Shown here piece after piece: positions 25,084-32,932 of a stretch of 64,000 nt of DNA (within the stretch, counting starts at the first letter, position 1; every line of letters starts with the position of its first letter). The notes beneath the pieces are model-generated. The model saw only the letters and a list, made by a program, of their open reading frames with translations, ran no database searches and was not told the origin of the DNA. A program made the translations under genes and the position numbers. This DNA comes from Variovorax paradoxus (GTDB lineage Bacteria > Pseudomonadota > Gammaproteobacteria > Burkholderiales > Burkholderiaceae_C). The stretch spans positions 62,001 through 126,000 of the forward strand of contig NZ_JAGGNU010000060.1 of NCBI RefSeq assembly GCF_018614915.1, written 5' to 3'.

Positions 25084-25844
25084 CCCGTTTGAATGTCGTT
25101 CGCGAGGGCGTAGGCCCGATCGTCGTCCTGAGCCATGCCCTGGGCTGCGACCTTCACATGTGGGATGGCGTGGCCGAGGTGCTGGCGCGCGCCCACACCG
25201 TGCTGCGCTACGACCACCGCAACCACGGCGGCTCCGAGTGCCTGGACGGCGCGTTCACCATGCAGGCGCTGGCCGACGATGCGGCGGCGCTGATCGAGCG
25301 CGAGGCCGAGGGCGAGCCGGTGCACTTCGTCGGCCTCTCGATGGGCGGCATGACCGCGCAGGCGCTGGCGCCGAAGCATCCGAAGCTGCTGAAGAGCCTC
25401 GTGATCGCGAATTCGTCGGCGCACTATGCCGACCCCGCACCCTGGCGCACCCGCGTCGACACGGTGCGGGCCCAGGGCGTGGCCGCGATCGCGCCGGGTG
25501 CCGTGGCGCGCTGGCTCACGCCGGCGTACGCGGCCACGCCCGAGGGCGCCGAGGCCGCGCGCCGGCTGAACGACACGCTGGTCGGCACCGATGCGACCGG
25601 CTACGTCGCCAGTTGCGAGGCGGTGAGCGCGATCGACTTTCGCGAAAGCAACCGCAGGATCGCAACGCCCACGCTGGTGATCGGCGGTCTGCGCGACGAG
25701 GCGACGCCGCTGCCAATGTCCGAGGCGATGGCGGCCGCGATTCCCGGTGCGCGCCTCGCCACCATCGATGCGGCGCACCTGAGCGCGGTCGAGCGGCCGG
25801 TGGAATTCAGCCAATTGCTGATCGATTTCTGGCGCAGCCTCTGA
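25080..25844 (+). CDS. pcaD: 3-oxoadipate enol-lactonase
   Basis: A 254-residue alpha/beta hydrolase. The nucleophile is S87 in VGLSMGGMTAQAL, with the oxyanion segment LSHALGCDLHMW near residues 18-29; an acidic residue in GGLRDEATP and a histidine in AAHLSAVERP complete the triad. It hydrolyses 3-oxoadipate enol-lactone to 3-oxoadipate. The ATG overlaps the pcaC stop. No pcaIJ, pcaF or pcaGH follow; the operon ends here. Confidence 0.92.
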   Translation: MTRLNVVREGVGPIVVLSHALGCDLHMWDGVAEVLARAHTVLRYDHRNHGGSECLDGAFTMQALADDAAALIEREAEGEPVHFVGLSMGGMTAQALAPKHPKLLKSLVIANSSAHYADPAPWRTRVDTVRAQGVAAIAPGAVARWLTPAYAATPEGAEAARRLNDTLVGTDATGYVASCEAVSAIDFRESNRRIATPTLVIGGLRDEATPLPMSEAMAAAIPGARLATIDAAHLSAVERPVEFSQLLIDFWRSL

Positions 25845-25940
25845 CGACTGCGCCGGCAGTGGGGTGAATGGCGTCGGCTTGGCGGCGAGTGCGCGGCCGC
25901 TGCCATCATGGCGACCTTGTTTCGCTCGAAGAATCCATCC

Positions 25941-26615
25941 ATGACCTCCCGCCTCAAGATCGATTTCGTGTCCGACGTGTCCTGCCCCTGGTGCGCCGTC
26001 GGCCTCGGTGCCCTCGAAGCCGCGCTGCAACGCGTGGCCCCCGACGTCAGCGCCGAACTGCATTTCCAGCCCTTCGAACTCAACCCGCAGATGCCGCCCG
26101 AAGGCCAGGATGCCTTCGAGCATCTGAACCAGAAGTACGGCTCCTCGCGCGAGCAGCAGGCGCAGGCGCGCGCGGCGATCCGCGCGCGCGGCGCGGCGGT
26201 GGGCTTCGAGTTCCGCGAGGAAGGGCGCTCGCGCGTCTACAACACCTTCGATGCGCACCGGCTGTTGCACTGGGCCGAACTGGAAGGCGGCGAGAAGCAG
26301 ATCGCGCTCAAGAAGGCGCTGCTCAAGGCCTGCCACACCGACGGCGAGAACCTCTCCGACCCCGAGCTGCTGGTGCGCCTGGCTACCGAGGCCGGGCTCG
26401 ATGCGCAGCGGGCGCGTGCGATTCTCGAAAGCGACGAGTACGCGGCGCAAACCCGCGAGCGCGAGCGGCTCTACACCGACGCCGGCATTCACTCGGTGCC
26501 CGCCATCATCATCAACGACCAGCACCTGATCTCGGGCGGCCAGCCGGTGGAGGTGTTCGAGCGCGCGCTGCGCCAGATCGCCGGCGCCGAGCCGGCAAGG
26601 ACTGCCCTGGCGTAG
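25941..26615 (+). CDS. DsbA-family oxidoreductase, FrnE-like
   Basis: A 224-residue thioredoxin-fold protein of the DsbA/FrnE group. The redox motif CPWC lies at residues 15-18 (SDVSCPWCAVGLGALE) and the cis-proline loop is GIHSVPAIIINDQHLISGGQ. There is no signal peptide, so it is cytoplasmic, as FrnE proteins are. The start is ATG 25941; an in-frame ATG at 25908 would add 11 residues without support. It lies 96 bases after pcaD, in the same direction, and is convergent with an iclR gene. Confidence 0.85.
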   Translation: MTSRLKIDFVSDVSCPWCAVGLGALEAALQRVAPDVSAELHFQPFELNPQMPPEGQDAFEHLNQKYGSSREQQAQARAAIRARGAAVGFEFREEGRSRVYNTFDAHRLLHWAELEGGEKQIALKKALLKACHTDGENLSDPELLVRLATEAGLDAQRARAILESDEYAAQTRERERLYTDAGIHSVPAIIINDQHLISGGQPVEVFERALRQIAGAEPARTALA

Positions 26616-26622
26616 CTTCCGA

Positions 26623-26652
26623 CCCGGGCGCACCGGCGCCGGGCTTCCTTTT
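26623..26652. terminator. Possible terminator between convergent genes
   Basis: A GC-rich imperfect hairpin (CCCGG with CCGGG, two more pairs after a bulge) at 26623-26643 is followed by CTTCCTTTTC on the plus strand. It sits between the frnE-like stop and the iclR stop, but the T-run is interrupted, so terminator strength is uncertain. Confidence 0.35.
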
Positions 26653-26655
26653 CGG

Positions 26656-27438
26656 CTAGGCGCGTCTTCTCAACAGCGCGGAGGCGCCGCTTGCATGCGC
26701 GACGTCCTCCGCCGTCGCGAGCAGCGCCGGCCCCAGGCTCAGCATGCGCGCGTCGGTCAAGCGGACCACCGGACCGGCGATCGTCACCACGCCGATGACC
26801 GTGCCGTTGCCGATGCGCACCGGCGCCGCCATGGCGCTCATGGCCGGTGCGAAAACCTCATTGATCATGGCGAAGCCGCGCTTGCGCGCGGCGCGCAGGT
26901 AGACGAGCAGGGCCTTGACCGAAGTGACTGCCTTCGGTCCGAACTCCTGCGGCGTGCCGAAGCCCTGCCTGGCGACGAGCTGTAGTGCCTTTTCCTCGGG
27001 CATCGTGGACAGCCATGCATGGCCGGCGGAACTGCAGGACAGGTTCACCGACAGGCCCATGTCCGGGTCGTAGCGCAGCCCGCGCGTGGCGCCCTGGGCC
27101 TTGGCCACGAAGATGAGTTCGTCGCCGTCGACCACCGCCAGGCGCACGAGTTCGCCCGACTCGGCCGCCAGCCGGTCGAGCAGCGGCTGCGCCACGTCGA
27201 CCACGCCGCTGTTGCTCAGAAAGCTCAATCCCAGCGACACCAGCTTGATGGTCAGCGTGTAGTTGCCGTGGCTCTGGTCCTGGCGCGCATAACCGCAGCG
27301 GATCAGCTCGGAAAGCAGGCGGTGGGTCGCACTCAAGGGCATCTGCAGGTCGGTGGCCAGCGCCGAGAGCGCGAGCCCCTCAGGATGGGCGACCAGATGC
27401 TCAAGGACCTTGAAGCTGCGTTCGAGTATGGAGGTCAT
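26656..27438 (-). CDS. IclR-family transcriptional regulator of the TRAP-aroQ operon
   Basis: A 260-residue IclR protein. The helix-turn-helix lies at residues 1-60 (SILERSFKVLEHLVAHPEGLALSALATDLQMPLSATHRLLSELI). The effector domain shows RLAVVDGDELIFVAKAQG, LSCSSAGHAWLSTM and GNGTVIGVVTIAGP. The start at 27438 matches where the family normally begins; an ATG at 27468 would add ten unrelated residues. It is divergent from the TRAP operon, and a near-consensus IclR operator (27482-27496) lies between them, so it very likely controls that operon and itself. Confidence 0.88.
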   Translation of the reverse strand: MTSILERSFKVLEHLVAHPEGLALSALATDLQMPLSATHRLLSELIRCGYARQDQSHGNYTLTIKLVSLGLSFLSNSGVVDVAQPLLDRLAAESGELVRLAVVDGDELIFVAKAQGATRGLRYDPDMGLSVNLSCSSAGHAWLSTMPEEKALQLVARQGFGTPQEFGPKAVTSVKALLVYLRAARKRGFAMINEVFAPAMSAMAAPVRIGNGTVIGVVTIAGPVVRLTDARMLSLGPALLATAEDVAHASGASALLRRRA

Positions 27439-27471
27439 GACGCGGAACTCTAACTCCGATTTCTGCAAGTG

Positions 27472-27511
27472 TTTTCACTAGTGGAAATGTTTTCCACATG
27501 CTGCCTATGAT
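27472..27511. promoter_or_regulatory. IclR operator (overlapping palindromes) and dctP promoter -10 box
   Basis: TGGAAATGTTTTCCA (27482-27496) differs at one base from the E. coli IclR consensus TGGAAATNATTTCCA as I recall it. A second palindrome, TTTTCACTAGTGGAAA (27472-27487), overlaps it and shares the GTGGAAA half-site, giving three half-sites in a row. A TATGAT box at 27506-27511 is a good -10 for the TRAP operon, and the operator covers its -35 region. No standard -35 is seen. Confidence 0.65.
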
Positions 27512-27544
27512 CGCCCCTTCACGCCCAACCCCCCGGAGCTCATC

Positions 27545-28561
27545 TTGAAATTCCTCCACCGCACGCTGGCCCTGGTCGGCGCGACCGCCGCACTGGCGCT
27601 GCCTGTCATGGCCCAGGATGTCCAGGAGCGCGTCATCCGCTTCGGACATCTCAACAACGCCGATCATCCCGTCAGCTTCGGCGTCAAGCGCTTCGGTGAA
27701 CTGGTTGCGGCCAAGAGCGGCGGCAAGCTGAAGGTCCAGGAGTTCCCGGCCTCGCAGCTGGGCAACGAGATGCAGCAGCAGTCGGCGCTTCAGGGCGGGG
27801 TGCAGCAGATGTCGGCGCCCGCGACGACTTCGCTGGCCGGCATCGTCAAGGAGTTCGGCCTCATCGACTTCCCCTTCACCGTGAGCTCCTTCGCGCAGGC
27901 CGACGCGCTGCTCGATGGGCCGCTCGGGCAGGCGCTGATCGCCAGGCTGCCGGAGAAGGGCCTGGTGGCGCTCGGCTACTGGGACCTGGGTTTCCGCAAC
28001 GTCACGAACAGCAAGCGGCCGATCACCAGGCCGGAGGACCTCGAGGGCCTGAAGATCCGCGTCATTCCCAATCCGGTGTTCCTCGACACCTTCAAGGCCT
28101 TCAAGGCCAACCCGGTGCCCATGCCCTTCGCCGAGCTGTACGGTGCGCTGGAGGCGAAGGCGGTCGACGGCCAGGAGAACCCGTACTCGGTGATCCTCTC
28201 GAACAAGTTCTTCGAGGTGCAGAAGTTCCTGAGCGCCACGAACCACGTCTACGCGGCGAACATCATGTTGGTCAGCAGGAAGTTCTGGGATTCCCTGAGC
28301 CCGGCCGAGCAGAAGATCATGCGCGAGGCCGCGGACGAAGCACGCGGCTACCAGCGCCAGGTGAGCCGCGCTGCCGCGCAGAAGTCGGTGGGCGAGCTGC
28401 AGGCCAAGGGCATCCAGTTCAACGAGCCGGCCGCGGCCGAGCAGGCGCGCATGCGGCAGATCGCCAAGCCGGTGGTCGAGCGCTTCGCCGCCAGCTACGA
28501 CCCCGGCCTCGTGAAGCTCTACAACGAAGAGCTCGCGCGCATCCGCAAGGCCGCTCCCTGA
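27545..28561 (+). CDS. TRAP transporter substrate-binding protein (DctP family), first copy
   Basis: A 338-residue periplasmic protein. The signal peptide MKFLHRTLALVGATAALALPVMA is cut before QDVQER. DctP landmarks: IRFGHLNNADHPVSFGVKRFGELVAAKSGGKL, SALQGGVQQMSAPATTSLAG, and the motif LGYWDLGFRNVTNSKRPI with the ligand-clamping arginine. A TTG start is used, with GGAG seven bases upstream. It is first in an operon with a dehydroquinase and the TRAP membrane subunits. The ligand is probably a carboxylate linked to dehydroquinate. Confidence 0.88.
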   Translation: MKFLHRTLALVGATAALALPVMAQDVQERVIRFGHLNNADHPVSFGVKRFGELVAAKSGGKLKVQEFPASQLGNEMQQQSALQGGVQQMSAPATTSLAGIVKEFGLIDFPFTVSSFAQADALLDGPLGQALIARLPEKGLVALGYWDLGFRNVTNSKRPITRPEDLEGLKIRVIPNPVFLDTFKAFKANPVPMPFAELYGALEAKAVDGQENPYSVILSNKFFEVQKFLSATNHVYAANIMLVSRKFWDSLSPAEQKIMREAADEARGYQRQVSRAAAQKSVGELQAKGIQFNEPAAAEQARMRQIAKPVVERFAASYDPGLVKLYNEELARIRKAAP

Positions 28562-28580
28562 TTGGATGGAGCCTGTCGAC

Positions 28581-29036
28581 ATGCCGCACGCCATGAAGAT
28601 CCTCGTCCTGCACGGCCCCAACCTCAACCTGTTCGGGCGCCGCGAACCCCACATCTACGGCACCACCACGCTGGCCGAGATCAATGCCCGGCTGGAGAAG
28701 CTCGCCGTCGAACTCGGCGTCGAGCTCGAGACGATCCAGTCGAATCACGAGGGCCACCTGGTCGACTTCCTGCACAGCAACATCGACCTGGCGAGCGGTG
28801 CGCTGGTCAACCCCGCGGGCCTCACGCAGCACGGCGTTCCGCTGCACGACGCGATCAAGGCCATGCCCTTCCCGGTCTTCGAAATCCACATGTCCAACAT
28901 CGCCGCCCGGGAGAGCTGGCGCGCGCATTCGATCATCTCGCCGGCCGTGAGGGGCACCATCCAGGGCCTCGGGCCGCATTCCTACCTGGCCGGTCTTCGC
29001 GCGCTCGTCGAGATCCAGCGCGAAGCCATGACATGA
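28581..29036 (+). CDS. aroQ: Type II 3-dehydroquinate dehydratase
   Basis: A 151-residue enzyme that converts 3-dehydroquinate to 3-dehydroshikimate. MKILVLHGPNLNLFGRREPHIYG holds N14, R20 and the catalytic tyrosine Y26; QSNHEGHLVDFLH and EIHMSNIAARE (H103, R114) complete the active site. The segment NPAGLTQHG departs from the usual NPGAxTHxS. ATG 28581 has GGAG eight bases upstream; 28566 and 28593 are other in-frame starts. It is inside a TRAP transport operon and overlaps dctQ by four bases, so a catabolic job (a QuiB-like role) is more likely than aromatic amino acid synthesis. Confidence 0.92.
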   Translation: MPHAMKILVLHGPNLNLFGRREPHIYGTTTLAEINARLEKLAVELGVELETIQSNHEGHLVDFLHSNIDLASGALVNPAGLTQHGVPLHDAIKAMPFPVFEIHMSNIAARESWRAHSIISPAVRGTIQGLGPHSYLAGLRALVEIQREAMT

Positions 29037-29614
29037 ATCGCTGGATCGACCGCTTCTGCGCCGGCATCGAGGCCCTCATCGCAGCGGCCCTGGCGGTGAT
29101 GGTGGTGCTGGTCTTCGGCAACGTCGTGCTTCGCTACGGCTTCAACTCCGGCATCACCGTGTCGGAGGAGGTCTCGCGCTGGCTCTTCATCTGGATCACC
29201 TTTCTCGGCGCGGTCGTCGCGCTGAAGGAGCACGGCCACCTCGGCGTCGACATGGTGGTGCGGAGGCTCCCGCCCGCCGGCAAGAAGTTCTGCCTGGCGG
29301 CCGGGCACCTCGTGATGCTCTACATCGTCTGGCTGCTGTTCCAGGGCAGCCTCGCCCAGTCGAAGATCAACTGGGACGTCGTCGCGCCGGTCACCGGTGC
29401 ATCGATGGCGGTGGTGTACGCGTCAGGCCTCGTGTTCTCGGTGCTGGCAGCTTTCTTCTTGCTGCTGAACCTGCTGCGCCTGCTGTCCGGCCGCATCGCC
29501 GAACAGGACCTGGTCATGATCCAGGAATCGGAGGAAGCGGTCCAGCTGCAGCAGATCCTCGCATCGCAGGCCGATGCCGAACCGGGCGCGCCGGCGCAGG
29601 GAGCCCGGCAATGA
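29033..29614 (+). CDS. TRAP transporter small permease (DctQ family)
   Basis: A 193-residue protein with four membrane segments, typical of DctQ: VVLVFGNVVLRYGFNSGITVSEEVSRWLFIWITFLGAVVALKEHGHLGVD. The C-terminal 35 residues are a hydrophilic tail rich in Q, E and A. The ATG overlaps aroQ and the stop overlaps the large permease, four bases each. It links the binding protein to the large channel subunit. Confidence 0.9.
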   Translation: MNRWIDRFCAGIEALIAAALAVMVVLVFGNVVLRYGFNSGITVSEEVSRWLFIWITFLGAVVALKEHGHLGVDMVVRRLPPAGKKFCLAAGHLVMLYIVWLLFQGSLAQSKINWDVVAPVTGASMAVVYASGLVFSVLAAFFLLLNLLRLLSGRIAEQDLVMIQESEEAVQLQQILASQADAEPGAPAQGARQ

Positions 29615-30891
29615 CGATCCTCGTCTTCGTCGGCTCCCTGCTTCTCGCGATGGCGATGGGCATTCCGATCGCGTTCGCGCTGCTCGCGAGCGGCGTCGCC
29701 CTGATGTGGCACCTCGATCTGTTCGACGCCCAGATCCTTGCGCAGAACGTCATCGGGGGCGCCGACAGCTTCCCGCTGCTGGCCGTGCCCTTCTTCATGC
29801 TCGCCGGCGAGATCATGAACGTGGGCGGCCTGTCCAAGCGCATCGTCGACTTCGCACTCGCGCTCGTCGGCCACGTGAAGGGCGGCCTCGGCTACGTGAC
29901 GATCATGGCCGGATGCCTGCTGTCCGCGCTCTCGGGCTCGGCGGTCGCGGATGCGGCGGCGCTCACCGCGCTGCTGCTGCCGATGATGGTGAAAGCCGGC
30001 CACGACAAGGCACGCGCGGGCGGGCTGATCGCCGCGACGGGCGTGATCGGCCCCGTGATCCCGCCGAGCATCGGGCTGGTGATCTTCGGCGTCGCGGCGA
30101 ACGTCTCGATCTCCAAGCTCTTCCTCGCAGCCATCGTGCCGGGGCTCCTGATCGGCGGCGCACTGTGGCTCACCTGGGCCTGGCTCGTGCGCCGCGAGAA
30201 GATCGTGCCGCCGCCGCGCAGATCGAGGGCGGACGTGCTGACGGCTTTCCGCAAGGCGCTGTGGGCGCTCATGCTGCCGGTCATCATCCTGGTCGGCCTG
30301 CGCATGGGCGTCTTCACGCCCACGGAAGCAGCCGTCGTCGCCGCGGTCTATGCCCTGTTCGTCTCGACGGCGATCTACCGCGAGCTCGGGTGGAAAGACC
30401 TGTACCACGTGTTCGTGAGCGCCGCGAAGACCAGCGCCATCGTGATGTTCCTGATCGCCGCCGCCATGGTGAGCGCCTGGCTCATCACGGTCGCGGACCT
30501 GCCCTCGAAGGTGGTCGGCATGCTCCAGCCCTTCATGGACAACAAGATCCTGCTGATGCTCGCGATCATGGTGCTCGTGATGATCGTCGGCACGGCCATG
30601 GACATGACGCCGACCATCCTGATCCTCACGCCGGTGCTGATGCCGATCGTCAAGGCGGCCGGCATCGATCCCGTCTACTTCGGCGTGCTGTTCATCATCA
30701 ACAACTCGATCGGCCTGGTCACGCCCCCCGTGGGCACGGTGCTCAACGTGGTGGCCGGCGTCGGCCGCATCTCGATGGACGACGTCACCCGCGGCGTGGT
30801 GCCTTTCATGCTCGCGGAGTTCGCGGTCATGTTCCTGATGGTGCTGTTCCCCTGGCTCGTGACGGGCCCCGCCAGGCTGTTCCACGGATGA
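29611..30891 (+). CDS. TRAP transporter large permease (DctM family)
   Basis: A 426-residue, strongly hydrophobic protein with about 12 membrane segments. DctM motifs include AVPFFMLAGEIMNVGGLSKRIVDFA, LSGSAVADAAALTALLLPMM, GVIGPVIPPSIGLVIFG and NSIGLVTPPVGTVLNVV. It is the sodium-driven channel for the solute delivered by either flanking DctP protein. ATGA overlap with dctQ. Confidence 0.92.
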   Translation: MTILVFVGSLLLAMAMGIPIAFALLASGVALMWHLDLFDAQILAQNVIGGADSFPLLAVPFFMLAGEIMNVGGLSKRIVDFALALVGHVKGGLGYVTIMAGCLLSALSGSAVADAAALTALLLPMMVKAGHDKARAGGLIAATGVIGPVIPPSIGLVIFGVAANVSISKLFLAAIVPGLLIGGALWLTWAWLVRREKIVPPPRRSRADVLTAFRKALWALMLPVIILVGLRMGVFTPTEAAVVAAVYALFVSTAIYRELGWKDLYHVFVSAAKTSAIVMFLIAAAMVSAWLITVADLPSKVVGMLQPFMDNKILLMLAIMVLVMIVGTAMDMTPTILILTPVLMPIVKAAGIDPVYFGVLFIINNSIGLVTPPVGTVLNVVAGVGRISMDDVTRGVVPFMLAEFAVMFLMVLFPWLVTGPARLFHG

Positions 30892-30931
30892 GCTTTCACT
30901 ATCCGCAATCGACACAAAGGAGTCTTCAACC

Positions 30932-31936
30932 ATGAAACGATCGATCACGAGAATCCTGGTGGCCGCGGCAGCGGCCTTGGCGGTGGCCGGCGCCGCCGCG
31001 CAAGTCAAGGAGCGCACGCTCAAGTTCGCCTTCCAGAACCAGACCGGTCATCCGCAGGCGCAGGGCGCGCAGAAGTTCGCCGATCTCGTGGCCGCGAAGT
31101 CGGCCGGCAAGATCTCCGTGAAGCTGTTCCCCGGCGGAACGCTCGGCGGCGACCTGCAGACGGTGTCGGCGCTGCAGGGCGGCACGGTGGAGCTCACGGT
31201 GCTCAACGCCGGCATTCTCTCGGCGCAGGTCAAGGAGTTCGCGGCTTTCGACTTTCCCTTCCTCTTCAACAACGGGCAAGAGGCCGACGCGGTCGCGGAC
31301 GGTCCCTTCGGCCAGAAGCTGATGGCCAAGCTCGAGGACAAGGGCCTGCACGGCCTTGGCTACTGGGACCTCGGCTTTCGCAACCTCACCAACAGCAAGC
31401 GCCCGATCGTCAAGGCCGAGGACATTGCCGGGCTGAAGATCCGCGTGATCCAGTCGCCGATCTACATCGATCTCTTCGGCGCATTGGGCGCCAACGCGGT
31501 GCCGCTCCCGTTCCCCGAGCTCTATTCGGCGCTCGACCAGAAGGCAGTCGACGGCCAGGAGAACCCCAACACGGTGATCCTCTCGTCCAAGTTCGCGGAG
31601 GTGCAGAAGCACATCACGCAGACGCGCCACATCTACAACCCGCAAGCGCTGATCGTCAGCAAGAAGATCTGGGACGGCATGAGCGCCGAGGAGAAGAAGC
31701 TCATCGCCGACGCCGCTGCCGAGGCGACGGCATTTCAGCGACAGGTGTCGCGCAGTGCCGCCGACAGCGCGCTCGCATCGCTCAAGCAGGCGGGCATGAC
31801 GGTCTCCGAACTGCCCGCCGCGGAGCTGGCCAAGCTGCGGGAAAAGGTGAAGCCCGTCATCGAGAAGCACACGGCCGCGGTAGGCGAGGCGACGGTCAAG
31901 GAGTTGACGGCCGAGATCGCCAAGGTGCGAAAGTAG
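30932..31936 (+). CDS. TRAP transporter substrate-binding protein (DctP family), second copy
   Basis: A 334-residue periplasmic protein with signal peptide (cut after AAAQ or nearby) and the same core as the first DctP: LGYWDLGFRNLTNSKRPI, LPFPELYSALDQKAVDGQENPNTVI. It has its own strong ribosome binding site AAAGGAG eight bases before the ATG. Two related but distinct binding proteins around one DctQM pair suggest that the transporter accepts two ligands, or that one copy serves as a sensor or spare. The stop is five bases before the repeat at 31941. Confidence 0.9.
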   Translation: MKRSITRILVAAAAALAVAGAAAQVKERTLKFAFQNQTGHPQAQGAQKFADLVAAKSAGKISVKLFPGGTLGGDLQTVSALQGGTVELTVLNAGILSAQVKEFAAFDFPFLFNNGQEADAVADGPFGQKLMAKLEDKGLHGLGYWDLGFRNLTNSKRPIVKAEDIAGLKIRVIQSPIYIDLFGALGANAVPLPFPELYSALDQKAVDGQENPNTVILSSKFAEVQKHITQTRHIYNPQALIVSKKIWDGMSAEEKKLIADAAAEATAFQRQVSRSAADSALASLKQAGMTVSELPAAELAKLREKVKPVIEKHTAAVGEATVKELTAEIAKVRK

Positions 31937-31940
31937 CTAT

Positions 31941-32012
31941 CTAGGGTCTGTTGACCCTAGGGCCTGTTAACGCTATTTGCGCGACCCCGCAAATAGCGTT
32001 AACAGGCCCTAG
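31941..32012. repeat. Deleted copy of the palindromic element, joined to a second short palindrome
   Basis: 31957-31980 and 31985-32012 are the inverted ends of the element at 6403-6676, now separated by only GCGA. The copy matches the larger element with about 218 internal bases (6427-6644) removed. It is preceded by a second palindrome, CTAGGGTC-TGTT-GACCCTAG (31941-31960), whose right half shares its CTAG with the element and which resembles the element's end sequence. The structure lies between two convergent genes and supplies the TAG stop of the lysR gene. As RNA it would fold into a long stem, so it could end or insulate transcription on both strands. Confidence 0.75.
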
Positions 32013-32866
32013 CTCAGCATCTCGATCAGCCGCGCCAGCGCCACCGAAGGCGTGCCGCGCCACACCAGGTGCGTGCGGTTGCCGCGGATGCGCTCGGGCA
32101 GGGCGTGCTGCTGCACGTCTGCGGTCGCGCGCAGCGCCTTCAGCACCGAGAGCGGCACGATGGCAAAGCCGGTGCCGGCCGCCACGCAGGCGATCATCGC
32201 CTGGTAGGACGAGAACTCCAGCGAGCGCGCGGGCACGACGCCGCCCTTGCCGAGCCATTGCTCCAGCAGCCGGCGGTACGAGCAGCCCTGCGCGAAGGCG
32301 ATCAGCGTGGCGCCGGCGAGATCGCCCGGCCGCGCGACGCTCTGGATGCTGCGCGCCGTGATCAGCACCAGCTCTTCCTCGAACGCTGGCAGCGTCTCGA
32401 AGCCGGTCGCGGAGAAGGGCTGGGAGACGAAGGCGGCCTCGATCTCGAGGGCGTCCACCCGCTTCAGCAGCGCGCCGGTGGTGCCGGTGACCAGTTCCAC
32501 CACCACGCCCGGGTAGAGCCTGTGGAAGCGCGAGAGCAGCGGCGCGAGCCGGCTGCCGGCCGTGCTTTCGAGCGAACCGAGCTTGAAGGTGCCGAGCGGC
32601 AGGTCGCTGCGCAGCTCGCTTTCCGCCTCTTCGGCCAGGCGCAGCAGGCGGTCGGCATAGGGCAGCAGCTTGCGGCCCGCCGGGGCCAGCGCGAGCGAGC
32701 GGCCCTGCCGCAGGAACAGCTTGTGGCCCAGCCGCTCCTCGAGCTGCTGGATGCGGGTGGTGATGTTCGACTGCACGCGGTGGAGCTTGTCGGCCGCGCG
32801 GATCACGCCGCCCTCGGCCACCACGGTGCGGAAGATCTCCAGCGAGTCGAGATCGATAGTTCTCAT
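32009..32866 (-). CDS. LysR-family transcriptional regulator
   Basis: A 285-residue LysR protein. The N-terminal helix-turn-helix is LEIFRTVVAEGGVIRAADKLHRVQSNITTRIQQLEERLGHKLFLRQGRSLALAPAGRKLL; the effector domain begins near residue 90 (LGTFKLGSLESTAGSRLAPLL). It is somewhat short but complete. The start at 32866 (MRTIDLDSLEIF) fits the family; the long open frame upstream is shadow. It is divergent from an MFS gene 66 bases away, which it probably controls through a box at 32884-32894. Its TAG stop is formed by the edge of the palindromic repeat. Confidence 0.88.
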   Translation of the reverse strand: MRTIDLDSLEIFRTVVAEGGVIRAADKLHRVQSNITTRIQQLEERLGHKLFLRQGRSLALAPAGRKLLPYADRLLRLAEEAESELRSDLPLGTFKLGSLESTAGSRLAPLLSRFHRLYPGVVVELVTGTTGALLKRVDALEIEAAFVSQPFSATGFETLPAFEEELVLITARSIQSVARPGDLAGATLIAFAQGCSYRRLLEQWLGKGGVVPARSLEFSSYQAMIACVAAGTGFAIVPLSVLKALRATADVQQHALPERIRGNRTHLVWRGTPSVALARLIEMLS

Positions 32867-32883
32867 AAAAGGAATGATCGTTC

Positions 32884-32894
32884 TGAATAATTCA
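32884..32894. promoter_or_regulatory. Putative LysR box
   Basis: TGAAT-A-ATTCA is a perfect 11-base palindrome in the 66-base gap between the divergent lysR and MFS genes, and has a T-N-A shape expected for LysR regulators. A TTTAAT box (32919-32924) lies just before the MFS ATG at 32933. Confidence 0.4.
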
Positions 32895-32932
32895 TTTGTG
32901 GCGCATCCGCATTCTGCGTTTAATGACAAGCC

